Shown piece by piece: positions 51,768-59,909 of a stretch of DNA of 64,000 bases. The stretch is taken from positions 1 to 64,000 of the forward strand of contig JAKQOW010000178.1 in assembly GCA_029565065.1 (NCBI GenBank). The letters run 5' to 3'. This DNA is from Acidobacteriota bacterium (lineage in GTDB: Bacteria > Acidobacteriota > JAAYUB01). The position numbers and the translations under genes are program-made. Every line of letters begins with the position of its first letter. Position 1 is the stretch's first letter. The notes beneath the pieces were generated by a model. That model made no database searches. It saw nothing but the letters and a program-made list of their open reading frames with translations, and had not been told where the DNA came from.

Positions 51768-53069
51768 ATGCCCTACCACATCTTCTCACCGGCTCCGCTG
51801 CGCTGGCCCCTGATCGAGCAGGGGCGGCACCGCCTGCGCCTCACCTTCCGCGCCATGCGCCACCGCGACTTCACCCTGTTCTGGCTGGGGCAATGGGTGT
51901 CGGTCATCGGCACGTGGATGCAGACCATGGCCCTGTCGTGGCTCATCTACCGGCTCACCGACTCGGCGCTCGTCCTCGGCGTGCTGGCGGCGGTCCGCTT
52001 CGGCCCGTCGCTGCTGGGCTCGCCCTTCGCCGGCGTGCTGGCCGACCGCTTCCCCCGCCGCAACCTGGTCCTGCTGACCCAGTCGGCCAGCCTGCTGCTG
52101 GCGTCGGCGCTGGCCGCGCTGACGCTCACAGGCACGGTGAAGGTCTGGCACATTCTGACGCTGGCCCTCGTCCAGGGGGTGGTGGACACACTGGACATGA
52201 CCGCGCGCCAGACCATGCAGATGGACCTCGTGGGACCGGACGACCTGCAGAGCGCCGTGGCGCTCAACTCGGCGGCATTCAATACCGGGCGCATGGTGGG
52301 CCCGGCGGTGGCCGGTGTGCTGGTGGCCGTCTACGGCGAAGGAATCTGCTTCGCCATCAACGCCGCCAGCTACCTCGCGGTGCTGGTGGCCCTGCTCAGC
52401 ATCCGGGGAATTGCGGCCACGCCGCGCTCCGGCGCCAGCGTCGGCCGCGACCTGCTCGAGGGGATGCGCTTCACCTGGGGCCACCCCACCATCCGGACGG
52501 TGCTTTTGGCCGTCGCCATCACCTCGATGGCCGGGCTGTCCTATTCCACCCTGCTGCCGGTGCTGGCCCGGGACATCCTGAAAGCGGGCGCGCCCGGCTA
52601 CGGCCTGCTTCTGTCGTGCGTGGGGGTGGGGGCCATCGCCGGGGCGCTGGGGGCCGCCGCGCGGCGGGGCAACCAGGGGGTCGGCGGACTCATCGGCCTC
52701 GGCCAGGCGGCGCTCGGGACCGGGCTCATCGCCCTGGGGCTGAGCCGGGTGCTCTGGATCTCCTGCGCCTGGATGGTGCTGGTGGGAGTGGCCGTGACCA
52801 TGCAACTGGCCGTGACTAACGCGCTGTTGCAGACCACCGCGCCACCGGCCATGCGCGGGCGCGTCATCTCGCTCTACATCTGGTTCTTCACCGGCCTGTC
52901 CCCCATCGGAGGGCTCGCGGCCGGCTGGGTGGCCGAGGGCGCGGGCGCGCCCCTCACGGCCATGGGCGGCGGCGCCATCTGCCTGGCCAGCGCGTTGTGG
53001 ACGCGCCGGGCCTGGCGCCGGTCCGATGCAGGCGCGATTGCTGCCGCCCCGACACCGCCAGCCCCGTGA
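51768..53069 (+). CDS. MFS exporter (EntS/MFS_3 type)
   Basis: Encodes 433 residues from ATG at 51768, where GGAGG lies eleven bases upstream; a longer frame starts at 51699. Twelve hydrophobic segments are visible, with the MFS_3 opening RHRDFTLFWLGQWVSVIGTWMQTMALSWLIYRLT, the loop motif GVLADRFPRRNLVLL and the central NSAAFNTGRMVGPAVAGVLVA. This family contains siderophore and drug exporters. No biosynthetic genes are nearby. It is probably monocistronic. Confidence 0.9.
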   Translation: MPYHIFSPAPLRWPLIEQGRHRLRLTFRAMRHRDFTLFWLGQWVSVIGTWMQTMALSWLIYRLTDSALVLGVLAAVRFGPSLLGSPFAGVLADRFPRRNLVLLTQSASLLLASALAALTLTGTVKVWHILTLALVQGVVDTLDMTARQTMQMDLVGPDDLQSAVALNSAAFNTGRMVGPAVAGVLVAVYGEGICFAINAASYLAVLVALLSIRGIAATPRSGASVGRDLLEGMRFTWGHPTIRTVLLAVAITSMAGLSYSTLLPVLARDILKAGAPGYGLLLSCVGVGAIAGALGAAARRGNQGVGGLIGLGQAALGTGLIALGLSRVLWISCAWMVLVGVAVTMQLAVTNALLQTTAPPAMRGRVISLYIWFFTGLSPIGGLAAGWVAEGAGAPLTAMGGGAICLASALWTRRAWRRSDAGAIAAAPTPPAP

Positions 53070-53132
53070 TGCGTCCGACCCGATGTGAATTCGAGGACAG
53101 CCACATGCACGATATTCATAATAGAATAAATA

Positions 53133-53141
53133 TGTTATAAT
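53133..53141 (+). promoter_or_regulatory. Extended -10 promoter of the nucleotidyltransferase pair
   Basis: TGTTATAAT (53133-53141) is a perfect extended -10 in an AT-rich patch. The first ATG begins at 53148, six bases after the -10, so the transcript would start at or next to the start codon and be leaderless. No -35 match is obvious. Confidence 0.65.
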
Positions 53142-53147
53142 CATTTC

Positions 53148-53378
53148 ATGCTACGGCGAACCGAAATGTATCGAGAGTTTGAGCGGCGGTGGCTGTCTCG
53201 CCCGGTTGAAGACATCAGCCAGAATTTTCACATTCTGGAGGCGTTGTGGTCGGAAGCGGTCACGCTGGGAGTATTTGCACCCGCCGATCCGCTCGAGGGT
53301 ATCGAAGTGGACGTGCGCGTGGCGAGGGCGTGGAACTGTGTTCCAAGAGCTGTTGCAACGGATCGCCCGAGCATTTGA
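53148..53378 (+). CDS. Small partner of the nucleotidyltransferase
   Basis: Encodes 76 residues, starting MLRRTEMYREFERRWL. It is mostly helical, with a REFERRWLSRPVEDISQNFHILEALW helix pair and a DPLEGIEVDVRVARAWN tail. I recall small proteins with this ERRWL and DPLEG-D pattern directly before nucleotidyltransferase genes in other genomes. It overlaps the downstream gene by 41 bp in another frame, an arrangement typical of coupled two-gene modules such as toxin-antitoxin pairs. Confidence 0.75.
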   Translation: MLRRTEMYREFERRWLSRPVEDISQNFHILEALWSEAVTLGVFAPADPLEGIEVDVRVARAWNCVPRAVATDRPSI

Positions 53379-53895
53379 TCGGGCGAACATCCCCTACATG
53401 GTGATCGGAGGACAGGCCGTCCTCCTGTACGGCGAGCCCCGCCTGACTCGCGACATCGACATCACCGTCGGTCTGGACAGCAGCGGGCTGCACCGAGTCC
53501 TCGCGATTGTCCGCAAACTGGGCTTGCGCGTGCTGGTGGATCCGGCTGAACCGTTCGTCCGGGACACCATGGTGCTGCCCACCATCGAGGAGACCAGCAA
53601 AATCCGGGTGGATATCGTGTTCTCGTTTTCGGCTTTCGAGCAGGCGGCGCTGGAACGGGTGCGCCCTCACCTCATCGGGAAGACCAAGGTCCGTTTTGCC
53701 TCCCTAGAGGATCTGGTCATTCACAAAACCGTCGCCGGACGGAGCCGGGATCTGGAGGACGTGCGGGTCGTCCTGCTGAAAAATCCAGGATTCGACCGGA
53801 ACTACATCGAACATTGGCTGAAGCTGTTCGATGAATCGCTGACCGAGAACTATCTGGAAACCTTCCGCTCCATTCTTAACGAACTGCAGAGTTGA
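53338..53895 (+). CDS. Nucleotidyltransferase, AbiEii/DUF6036-like
   Basis: Encodes 185 residues from GTG at 53338; the frame extends upstream to 53179, but that part is a shadow of the small partner gene. MVIGGQAVLLYGEPRLTRDIDITV holds the GG (25-26) and Asp40/Asp42 of the minimal nucleotidyltransferase core, and KIRVDIVFS may supply the third acidic residue. FASLEDLVIHKTVAGRSRDLEDV matches the C-terminal helices of AbiEii/DUF6036 proteins, which act as toxins or antitoxin-type modifying enzymes. Codon use looks less GC-rich than in neighbouring genes, which suggests acquisition by transfer. Confidence 0.85.
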   Translation: MFQELLQRIARAFDRANIPYMVIGGQAVLLYGEPRLTRDIDITVGLDSSGLHRVLAIVRKLGLRVLVDPAEPFVRDTMVLPTIEETSKIRVDIVFSFSAFEQAALERVRPHLIGKTKVRFASLEDLVIHKTVAGRSRDLEDVRVVLLKNPGFDRNYIEHWLKLFDESLTENYLETFRSILNELQS

Positions 53896-53910
53896 GCCGG
53901 CCGGTATCCG

Positions 53911-54408
53911 TCAGCTTGCCTCGTCCGCCGAGGGGCCGTAGATGGAGGGCACCGGCACGTCGCGCAGGCGCAGGTACACCGAGAGCTGGCCGCGGTGGTG
54001 GATCAGGTGGTTGATGATCACCCCGCGCATCACCGTGGTGCGCGGCTCGTTCATGTAGACGGCGTCGCCCGACTTGAGGGCCCACTTTTTCCGCATGTCG
54101 GCGGCGCTGCATTTGTCCAGCGCCGCCAGCGCCTCGGCCAGGTGCTTCTCGAAGTGGGCCGTCAGCTCCGCCGTGCTCGTGGCCAGCCACGGCTTGTACT
54201 CGCCCTCGCCCATGTTCATCACGGGCTGCTCCAGGATCAACTTGACCCAGCTCAGTGTGTCGGCCACGTGGGACGCCAGTTGGCCCATGCTCATGGATTT
54301 CGGGTGGGGTTTCCAGCCGAAGTCCTTCTCCGGCACCCGCGCCAGCATCTTGCGGATGGACACCGCCTCGAATTCCAACTCCTTGATGAACGGATCCACG
54401 ATGCGCAT
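53911..54408 (-). CDS. DinB-family protein
   Basis: Encodes 165 residues; GGGAGG precedes the ATG. A DinB four-helix bundle is indicated by GQLASHVADTLSW (His47) and the C-terminal INHLIHHRGQLSVYLRLRDVPVPSIYGPS, which supply the three-His metal site and the usual PxxYGPS end. The role may be a thiol transferase or hydrolase, as for other DinB relatives. It is distinct from the YfiT-like protein at 14312. Confidence 0.9.
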   Translation of the reverse strand: MRIVDPFIKELEFEAVSIRKMLARVPEKDFGWKPHPKSMSMGQLASHVADTLSWVKLILEQPVMNMGEGEYKPWLATSTAELTAHFEKHLAEALAALDKCSAADMRKKWALKSGDAVYMNEPRTTVMRGVIINHLIHHRGQLSVYLRLRDVPVPSIYGPSADEAS

Positions 54409-54486
54409 GATTGACCTCCCGATCGAATTTTCACCATTTATACACCTAAACGTTTTTTTTCGTCAAGAGACATAATTGTAGAGTGT

Positions 54487-54880
54487 GTGGGATCTGGGAC
54501 CTGGGTTCTGGGACCTGGGTTCTGGGATCTGGGTTCTGGGATCGAGGACCTGGAACCGAGGTCCCGGGGTCGATATCCGAATTCCGATATCCGATGTCCG
54601 TGCTACTGGAACGAGCCTCGAGTCTCTAGCCTCAAGCCCCGATTACGATCACGATTACGATTACGATTACGATGACGATTACGAATGACGAGCACGAAAT
54701 TCGAAGTCCGAAGTCCGATGTCCGCGTTACGGGAACGAGCCTCGAGCCTCAAGCCTCGAGCCTCGATCACGATTACGATTACGATTACGATTACGAATGA
54801 CGAGCACGAAATTCGAAGTCCGAAGTCCGATGTCCGCGTTACGGGAACGAACCTCGAGTCTCTAACCTCGAGCCCCGAGT
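54487..54880. repeat. Higher-order array of composite heptamer cassettes
   Basis: After reverse CCCAGGT heptamers (54487-54565) a triple unit of CCGATGT array, CCTCGAG array and GATTAC array recurs. CCGATGT arrays lie near 54575-54600, 54703-54724 and 54820-54838; CCTCGAG arrays at 54610, 54735 and 54849; GATTAC arrays at 54640-54690 and 54765-54805. About 65 bases beginning near 54672 are repeated almost exactly about 117 bp further on. The last CCTCGAG array ends at the stop codon of the CDF gene. Confidence 0.92.
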
Positions 54881-55770
54881 TACCGGCAGTTCTCGTGCCG
54901 GATCCGGCAGCGTTCGTCGGCGTACTCCAGCTCCACCGTGGTGTGGGCGATGCCACGCTGCGCCACCACCTCCTGGACGGCCTCCTTGATCCGGAGCTGG
55001 TCTTCCTTGCCGGCGTCCGCGGCGATCACGGCGTGGGTGGTGAGCACATGATGGACGCCGTCCATGCTCCAGACGTGGGTGTGGTGCAGATCCGCGATCC
55101 CCTCGATCCCGCGCAACTCCGCCTCCAGGGCGGGCAGATCCACGTCTTCGGGTGTCCCCTGCAGGAACACCCCCATGGTCCGGCGCAGGTTGCGCACCAC
55201 GTTCCAGAGCACCCACAGGGTGATCAGGATGGACAGGGCCGGGTCCAGCGCCGGCACGTCGCGCACCAGCAGCACCGCCCCGGCGATCAGGATCGCCAGC
55301 CACCCCAGGGCGTCCTCCACGAGGTGCCAGGCGACCATGCGGGCGTTGAAGCCGGAGGTGCGCCGGAGCCGCAGAGCCGCCACGCCGTTCACGACGCAGC
55401 CCACCACGGCCAGGATGATCATGCCGGGGGCGTGAGCCCGCACGGGGTGCAGCAGCCGCGGCACCGCCTCGGTCACGATGAGGAGCGACCCGGCGATGAG
55501 CACGCCGGCGCTGATCAGCGCGCCCACGAGCGAGAAGCGCCGGTAGCCGTAGGAATAGCGCGCGTCCCCCTTGCGGCCGGAGATCTTTTCGAGGTACCAG
55601 GCCGCGCCGAGGGCGAACGAGTCACCCAGGTCGTGGAGGGCGTCCGCCAGGATGGCGATGGAGTTCGTCCAGAGGCCGCCCGCGATCTCGAACAGGGTGA
55701 AAGCCAGGTTCAGCAGAAACGCCGTGCGGATGCCCTGCAGACTGCCCGCTGGTGTGTGGTCATCGTTCAT
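54880..55770 (-). CDS. Cation diffusion facilitator (CzcD-like)
   Basis: Encodes 296 residues from ATG at 55770. Six membrane segments carry the CDF zinc sites: ILADALHDLGDS in helix 2 (a HxxxD pattern) and MVAWHLVEDALGW in helix 5 (HxxxD). The C-terminal cytoplasmic domain has DLHHTHVWSMDGVHHVLTTHAVI, as in Zn/Co/Cd exporters. The histidine-rich loop between helices 4 and 5 is short. The protein likely exports Zn or related ions using the proton gradient. Confidence 0.93.
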   Translation of the reverse strand: MNDDHTPAGSLQGIRTAFLLNLAFTLFEIAGGLWTNSIAILADALHDLGDSFALGAAWYLEKISGRKGDARYSYGYRRFSLVGALISAGVLIAGSLLIVTEAVPRLLHPVRAHAPGMIILAVVGCVVNGVAALRLRRTSGFNARMVAWHLVEDALGWLAILIAGAVLLVRDVPALDPALSILITLWVLWNVVRNLRRTMGVFLQGTPEDVDLPALEAELRGIEGIADLHHTHVWSMDGVHHVLTTHAVIAADAGKEDQLRIKEAVQEVVAQRGIAHTTVELEYADERCRIRHENCR

Positions 55771-55875
55771 GGATTGACCCTGGTGTCCCGCGTTGGTCCC
55801 TGCGTCGAAGTCTGGCGCCGTCCAAGCGGCCAAGACGACTCCGCAAGACCGCCCGTGCGCGCGGCGGCGGCGGCG

Positions 55876-56337
55876 TCACGCGTGGATCATGGCCACGATG
55901 GGGAGCAGCCCCTCGCGGTCCGCCTCGTCGAACGCGGCCGGCTCGTCGCTGTCCACGTCGAGGACGCCGACGATCCGCCCCGCCGCGTCGCGGAGCGGCA
56001 CGACGATCTCCGACTGCGAGCGGGAGTCGCAGGCGATATGGCCGGGGAATGCGTGCACGTCGGCCACCACCACCGGCTCGCCGCGGTCGATCCCCGCCCA
56101 GCAGACGCCGGTGTGGGCCTGCAGCACCTGGCAGGCCAGCGGACCCTGGTACGGGCCCACGGTGAGCGCGCCGTCCACGAGACGGTAGAAACCCGTCCAG
56201 AAATAGTGGGGCATCTTGTGGTGGAGCAGCGCCACCGCGGTGGCCATCCGGGCGACGGGGTCATTGGTTTTGATGAACAGCTCCGCCAACTGGTCGCGGA
56301 TGCGCCGGTACCGTTCCTGCTTCTGTTTCTGATCCAT
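55876..56337 (-). CDS. msrC: Free methionine-(R)-sulfoxide reductase (GAF domain)
   Basis: Encodes 153 residues, the normal length. All three cysteines of the enzyme are in place with the E. coli spacing: LACQVL, GVCWAG ten residues later, and HIACDSRSQSEIVVPL twenty-four residues after that. The FWTGFYRL, VGPYQGPLAC and GVLDVDSD blocks complete the GAF fold. It reduces free Met-(R)-O in the cytoplasm with thioredoxin. Start at 56337, with a modest GGGAGCG site. Confidence 0.95.
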   Translation of the reverse strand: MDQKQKQERYRRIRDQLAELFIKTNDPVARMATAVALLHHKMPHYFWTGFYRLVDGALTVGPYQGPLACQVLQAHTGVCWAGIDRGEPVVVADVHAFPGHIACDSRSQSEIVVPLRDAAGRIVGVLDVDSDEPAAFDEADREGLLPIVAMIHA

Positions 56338-56396
56338 CGTTCGCTCCCTGTCGGCCTGGAAACCGCCGGTTCCCGCCCACCGTGTGTCCGGGATAG

Positions 56397-58004
56397 TCAA
56401 CGGACGGATTCTACCACACCGGAGCCATTCGCGGGCGATGGCCCGAGCCGGTACAGCCGGGTGCCCATCCGGTTCTGGACCACCTCTTCCCGGATAAGGG
56501 CGGCGGCGAACGCCGCGGCCTCCGGCCCCATCGTCTCCAGCGTCCGGACCGCCGACGAGTCCAGCCAGACCGTCCGCCCCTCCCGCTGCTGGACGGCCAG
56601 GAGACGCCGGAATCCGGCCAGGCCGCTCCCCGGATCCACCGCCACCCAGCGGGTGGCGGGATTGAAGTAACGGAGGGTCCAGTTGTCCGGATTGAAATCG
56701 CCATACCCCACGGTGGTGGGGCCGGACCAGCGCCCCTGCATCCGCACGGCCAGTTCCAGGGGCGGATTGGACCGGACCTGGGCGCACGGCACGATGAAGA
56801 ACCCCAGGTTGAACAGGCCCACCAGCACCGCCGCCGCGGCGGGGAGCCGCCCCGGGCCGGCGGCCGGAGCGCCGCGCCGCAGCAGCCACGCGCCCAGCAG
56901 CAGGATCAGCGCCGGGAGGTAAAACAGCCGGTAGAACGTGTTGCCGGGCAGCCAGACGAACAGGAAAACCAGATAGGGGATCAGCCAAGCCACGCCGACG
57001 CGCACCCACGGCACGGCTGCGGCGAGGCCCCCGGCGGGCTCCGGCGGCGGCAGCCGCCACGCGCGGCGCCGGATCAGCGTGACGATCACCCACCCGAGCG
57101 CCACCGCGAACGCGGCCAGCGCCGCCAGGCTCACGGGATCCGGGTGCCGGAACACGTCGCCCGGCCGGCTGTTCACCAGGAGCCGCACGTTGCTCTGCAC
57201 GGTCAGAACGAGGTTGCGGCCGAGGTCCCAGGAGAACGCCGAGTCGGGCGAGTGGTACGTGAGCCACGCCCACAGGCTCGTCCCGCCCGGCTGGCGCCCG
57301 TACGCGGCCAGGTAGGCAGCCCCCGTCACCCCGCCGGCCGTGGCCAGGTAGAGCGCCACCGACCGCCACCGCCGCGCCGGCGTCTCCGCGCGGGCCGCCA
57401 GCCCGCACACCGCGGCGGGCAGGAACCCGACGGCCAACTCGTGGAACAGCATCGCCGCCGCGTGGCACAAGCCCAGCCGCACCGGCGCGGGGGGGCCGGA
57501 CCGGAGCAGCACGGCCAGCCCCAGCACCAGACCGAGCACGGACGGGACGTAGGCGCCGGCGTCGGCGCCGAATCGCCACCATCCCGCCGAGAACGCGAAC
57601 AACGCGGCCAGGCCGCCCGCGAACACCGGCCCGCCGGCGTGCCTCCGGAACAGTCCGTAGAGTATGCCCGCCGTCGCCGCCGCCAGCGCCATGTTCAGGT
57701 ATTGCAGCACCGCCAGCGCCCGCACCTCCGGAAAGACGGTGCGAACAGCGCCGTACGCCAGGCGCCCCGCCAGGGTGTAGACCAGGTGGTTGGGATGCAG
57801 CAGGGCGGGATCACCCGGATCTGCCGCGGCTTCGATCTGGAGCGCGAAACCCACGCCGTCCCAATAATGGTTCCGGATGGGGAACAGCAGATAGACGGAG
57901 AAGATCGCGACGCTCAGGACAGCCGCTTCAGCCACGCGCCGGTGCGACTGCGCTTGATCCGGCGGCGGATGATGGGCGGATTCAGACGGTGCGAGCGGGT
58001 TCAT
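56397..58004 (-). CDS. Polytopic membrane protein, GT-C glycosyltransferase-like
   Basis: Encodes 535 residues from ATG at 58004 (MNPLAPSES); a longer upstream frame is rejected because it overlaps the NTPase gene. About ten membrane segments start with LLFPIRNHYWDGVGFALQIEAA, a loop with acidic residues like that of DUF2723/PMT-type GT-C glycosyltransferases. The first loop also has HPNHLVYTLAGRL. A soluble C-terminal domain (about 430-535) has VGYGDFNPDNWTLRYFNP. It probably transfers sugars from a lipid carrier or handles polyprenyl lipids. Confidence 0.8.
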   Translation of the reverse strand: MNPLAPSESAHHPPPDQAQSHRRVAEAAVLSVAIFSVYLLFPIRNHYWDGVGFALQIEAAADPGDPALLHPNHLVYTLAGRLAYGAVRTVFPEVRALAVLQYLNMALAAATAGILYGLFRRHAGGPVFAGGLAALFAFSAGWWRFGADAGAYVPSVLGLVLGLAVLLRSGPPAPVRLGLCHAAAMLFHELAVGFLPAAVCGLAARAETPARRWRSVALYLATAGGVTGAAYLAAYGRQPGGTSLWAWLTYHSPDSAFSWDLGRNLVLTVQSNVRLLVNSRPGDVFRHPDPVSLAALAAFAVALGWVIVTLIRRRAWRLPPPEPAGGLAAAVPWVRVGVAWLIPYLVFLFVWLPGNTFYRLFYLPALILLLGAWLLRRGAPAAGPGRLPAAAAVLVGLFNLGFFIVPCAQVRSNPPLELAVRMQGRWSGPTTVGYGDFNPDNWTLRYFNPATRWVAVDPGSGLAGFRRLLAVQQREGRTVWLDSSAVRTLETMGPEAAAFAAALIREEVVQNRMGTRLYRLGPSPANGSGVVESVR

Positions 58005-58047
58005 GGACGTCCTTCGCGCGACGCCGGCACGGGCGATCCGGGCGCCG

Positions 58048-58560
58048 TCACTCCAGCAGGAGCCGCGAGAGGCAGTTGGCCATCGCCTCGCGGTTGTCGG
58101 GGTGCACGCAGAAGATCCCGTCGAGGCGCTCCAGCCCGATCCGCCGGACCCAGTCCACGAGCGCCCGCCGCTGCACCACGGCGACGATCCGGTCGCGGTC
58201 GCGGAAGGCGCCGGCCACCGCCTCGGCGAAGGGGAGCGCGTGCTCCTCCATGGCGCCCAGCTCGTCAATGACCAGCCAGTCCCGATCCGCGGCCTGGGCC
58301 AGGGCGCGGCAACCGAAGTCGGCGAACACCTCGGGCTTGAGTCCGAACGGTCCGAACCGCGGCTCCTCCGCCCAGTCGGCGTGGGCGAACACCTCGCGGT
58401 CGCCCGACGGCGCCTCCAGGCAGAAGCCCACCTTTTCCTGGTCGCGGAACAGGGGCACGGTAAGCACCCGCCCCACCGCCCCGGCCGGCAGATGGCTGGT
58501 CAGGGACGCCACCAGGCTGCTTTTGCCCACGTGCAGATCGCCGGAGATGATGATCCTCAT
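58048..58560 (-). CDS. THEP1-like nucleoside-triphosphatase
   Basis: Encodes 170 residues. The P-loop is SGDLHVGKSSL (residues 6-16) and the Walker B-like block is WLVIDELGAME. These and the DRDRIVAVVQRR segment fit THEP1/DUF2478-type NTPases. The ATG overlaps the stop codon of the upstream membrane protein gene (ATGA), so the pair is co-translated. The position near MobA-like and xanthine-dehydrogenase genes suggests a role in molybdenum handling, as proposed for DUF2478, but this is inference. Confidence 0.85.
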   Translation of the reverse strand: MRIIISGDLHVGKSSLVASLTSHLPAGAVGRVLTVPLFRDQEKVGFCLEAPSGDREVFAHADWAEEPRFGPFGLKPEVFADFGCRALAQAADRDWLVIDELGAMEEHALPFAEAVAGAFRDRDRIVAVVQRRALVDWVRRIGLERLDGIFCVHPDNREAMANCLSRLLLE

Positions 58561-59234
58561 CGCGCCAGCAACTCCACGCCGATGAACAGGACCAGCGCGG
58601 CGGCCGCCGCCGCGTCCAGCCAGCGGGCGCGGTTCGGCGCCGGTGCGGGGCCGGCGGCGAGCCAGCTCTGCAAGCGCTCCGCCAGGATCCGCCCGAGCGG
58701 GTAGGCCACCGAGCCGAGCGCGGCGCTCAGGGGCGCGTAGACGATGGCCACGGGCAGAGTCGTCCCGGCATGGAGGCACGCCGGGGAGCCGGTCACGAAC
58801 CCGGCCAGCGGGAACAGCCCCGCCGCGCCGAGTCCGATCAGCCCGCCGGCGGCCATGTCCACGGCCCGCCCGTCGGCTTTCGCCCACCGGATCGTCGCAG
58901 CCAGGAGCACCAGGAGGGCCGCCTGCACCGCGAAGGCGAACATGGGATTGACCACCGAACCGTGCCCCGCGGGCAGGCCCAGCACCGCGGCGTCCAGCGC
59001 CTTGAGTCCCGCGGCCACGCCCAGCAGCGCTGCCGGCGCCCAGAGCCGGCGTGTGGCGTGGTACCCGGCGGAGAGGCAGCCGATGGCCCAGCCGGTCATC
59101 ACCGCGCCGGACACACCCACGCCGCATGCGCCGCGCAGACCCACGCCCAGCGCCGCCTCGGCCAGGCCCCACATCAGGCCGGTGGCCAGCAGCAGGCGGC
59201 CGATCGTTTTCCCGTCCACAGTCGCCTTGTCCAT
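58557..59234 (-). CDS. Six- to seven-helix membrane protein coupled to the NTPase
   Basis: Encodes 225 residues from ATG at 59234, with GGAGG four bases upstream. About six to seven hydrophobic helices are seen: LLLATGLMWGLAEAALGVGL, GAVMTGWAIGCLSAGY, LWAPAALLGVAAGLKAL, FAFAVQAALLVLLAATI, AGGLIGLGAAGLFPLAGFV, LPVAIVYAPLSAALGSVAY and a last helix near the end. No family is recognised. Overlap with the NTPase gene suggests a two-part transporter or membrane sensor. Confidence 0.75.
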   Translation of the reverse strand: MDKATVDGKTIGRLLLATGLMWGLAEAALGVGLRGACGVGVSGAVMTGWAIGCLSAGYHATRRLWAPAALLGVAAGLKALDAAVLGLPAGHGSVVNPMFAFAVQAALLVLLAATIRWAKADGRAVDMAAGGLIGLGAAGLFPLAGFVTGSPACLHAGTTLPVAIVYAPLSAALGSVAYPLGRILAERLQSWLAAGPAPAPNRARWLDAAAAAALVLFIGVELLAR

Positions 59235-59317
59235 GACGCCTCCAGAAAATGAACCCGCCCCCGGCCGCAACCGGGAGGTGCAATCGCTTCACGCCAAAGG
59301 ATCAATGAACGGCCGAA

Positions 59318-59908
59318 TTATACCAACGAATCGTTCAGGTCGGATGGGAAATTAATGTTCCGGCACACGCCCGGATCCTCCACGCCGAAGTGGACCTCCC
59401 GCAGGCCGGATGCCTGGATCACCGCCGCCAGGCCGCCGGTGCGGTCCTCCGCCGGGATGCGCGGGAACAGCTCCCGGGGGATGATCACGGGGTGCCCGCT
59501 CCGGCCTTCCCACACCGGCTTGACCACGGCATCGGCCCGGGCGGCGAATGCCGCGGCCAGCGCCCGGCAGGTGGCTGCGGCCACGAACGGGTGGTCCACC
59601 GGCGCCACCAGCGCGCCCGCGCAGGCACCCAGCCGGTCCAGGCCCAGCCGCAGCGAGGAGAGCGCCCCCCGCTCCGGCGCCGGGTTCACCACCACCGTCC
59701 CGCCGGCGGGCTCAACCCGTGCCGCGGCCCAGTCGCGGTCCGCCGCGCGCACCACGCAGACCACCGGCGCGCAGCCGGCTGCGACCACCGTCGCCAGAAC
59801 CCGCTCGAGAAACGTCCGCCCGCCGGCGCCCTGGCGCAGCTTGGGCCCGCCCAGGCGCTCCCCGGCACCCGCAGCCAGGATGACGGCGCCCACCGCCGGC
59901 TCCGTCAC
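59318..59908 (-). CDS. MobA/MocA-like nucleotidyltransferase
   Basis: Encodes 196 residues from GTG at 59908, one base after the preceding gene's stop, with GGAGG six bases upstream. The MobA-type motif LAAGAGERLGGPKL is followed by VVNPAPERGALSSLRLGL, APVDHPFV and RSGHPVIIPRELF, which match molybdenum-cofactor cytidylyltransferases (MocA/YgfJ type). It would make the cytosine dinucleotide form of the cofactor needed by xanthine-dehydrogenase-family enzymes, whose genes follow at 62.9-64 kb. Confidence 0.92.
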   Translation of the reverse strand: MTEPAVGAVILAAGAGERLGGPKLRQGAGGRTFLERVLATVVAAGCAPVVCVVRAADRDWAAARVEPAGGTVVVNPAPERGALSSLRLGLDRLGACAGALVAPVDHPFVAAATCRALAAAFAARADAVVKPVWEGRSGHPVIIPRELFPRIPAEDRTGGLAAVIQASGLREVHFGVEDPGVCRNINFPSDLNDSLV

Positions 59909-59909
59909 G

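Noticed and set aside
54487..54880. Possible CRISPR array
   Set aside because: The repeated segments are made of short tandem units and no unique spacers of constant length separate them; no cas genes are near.
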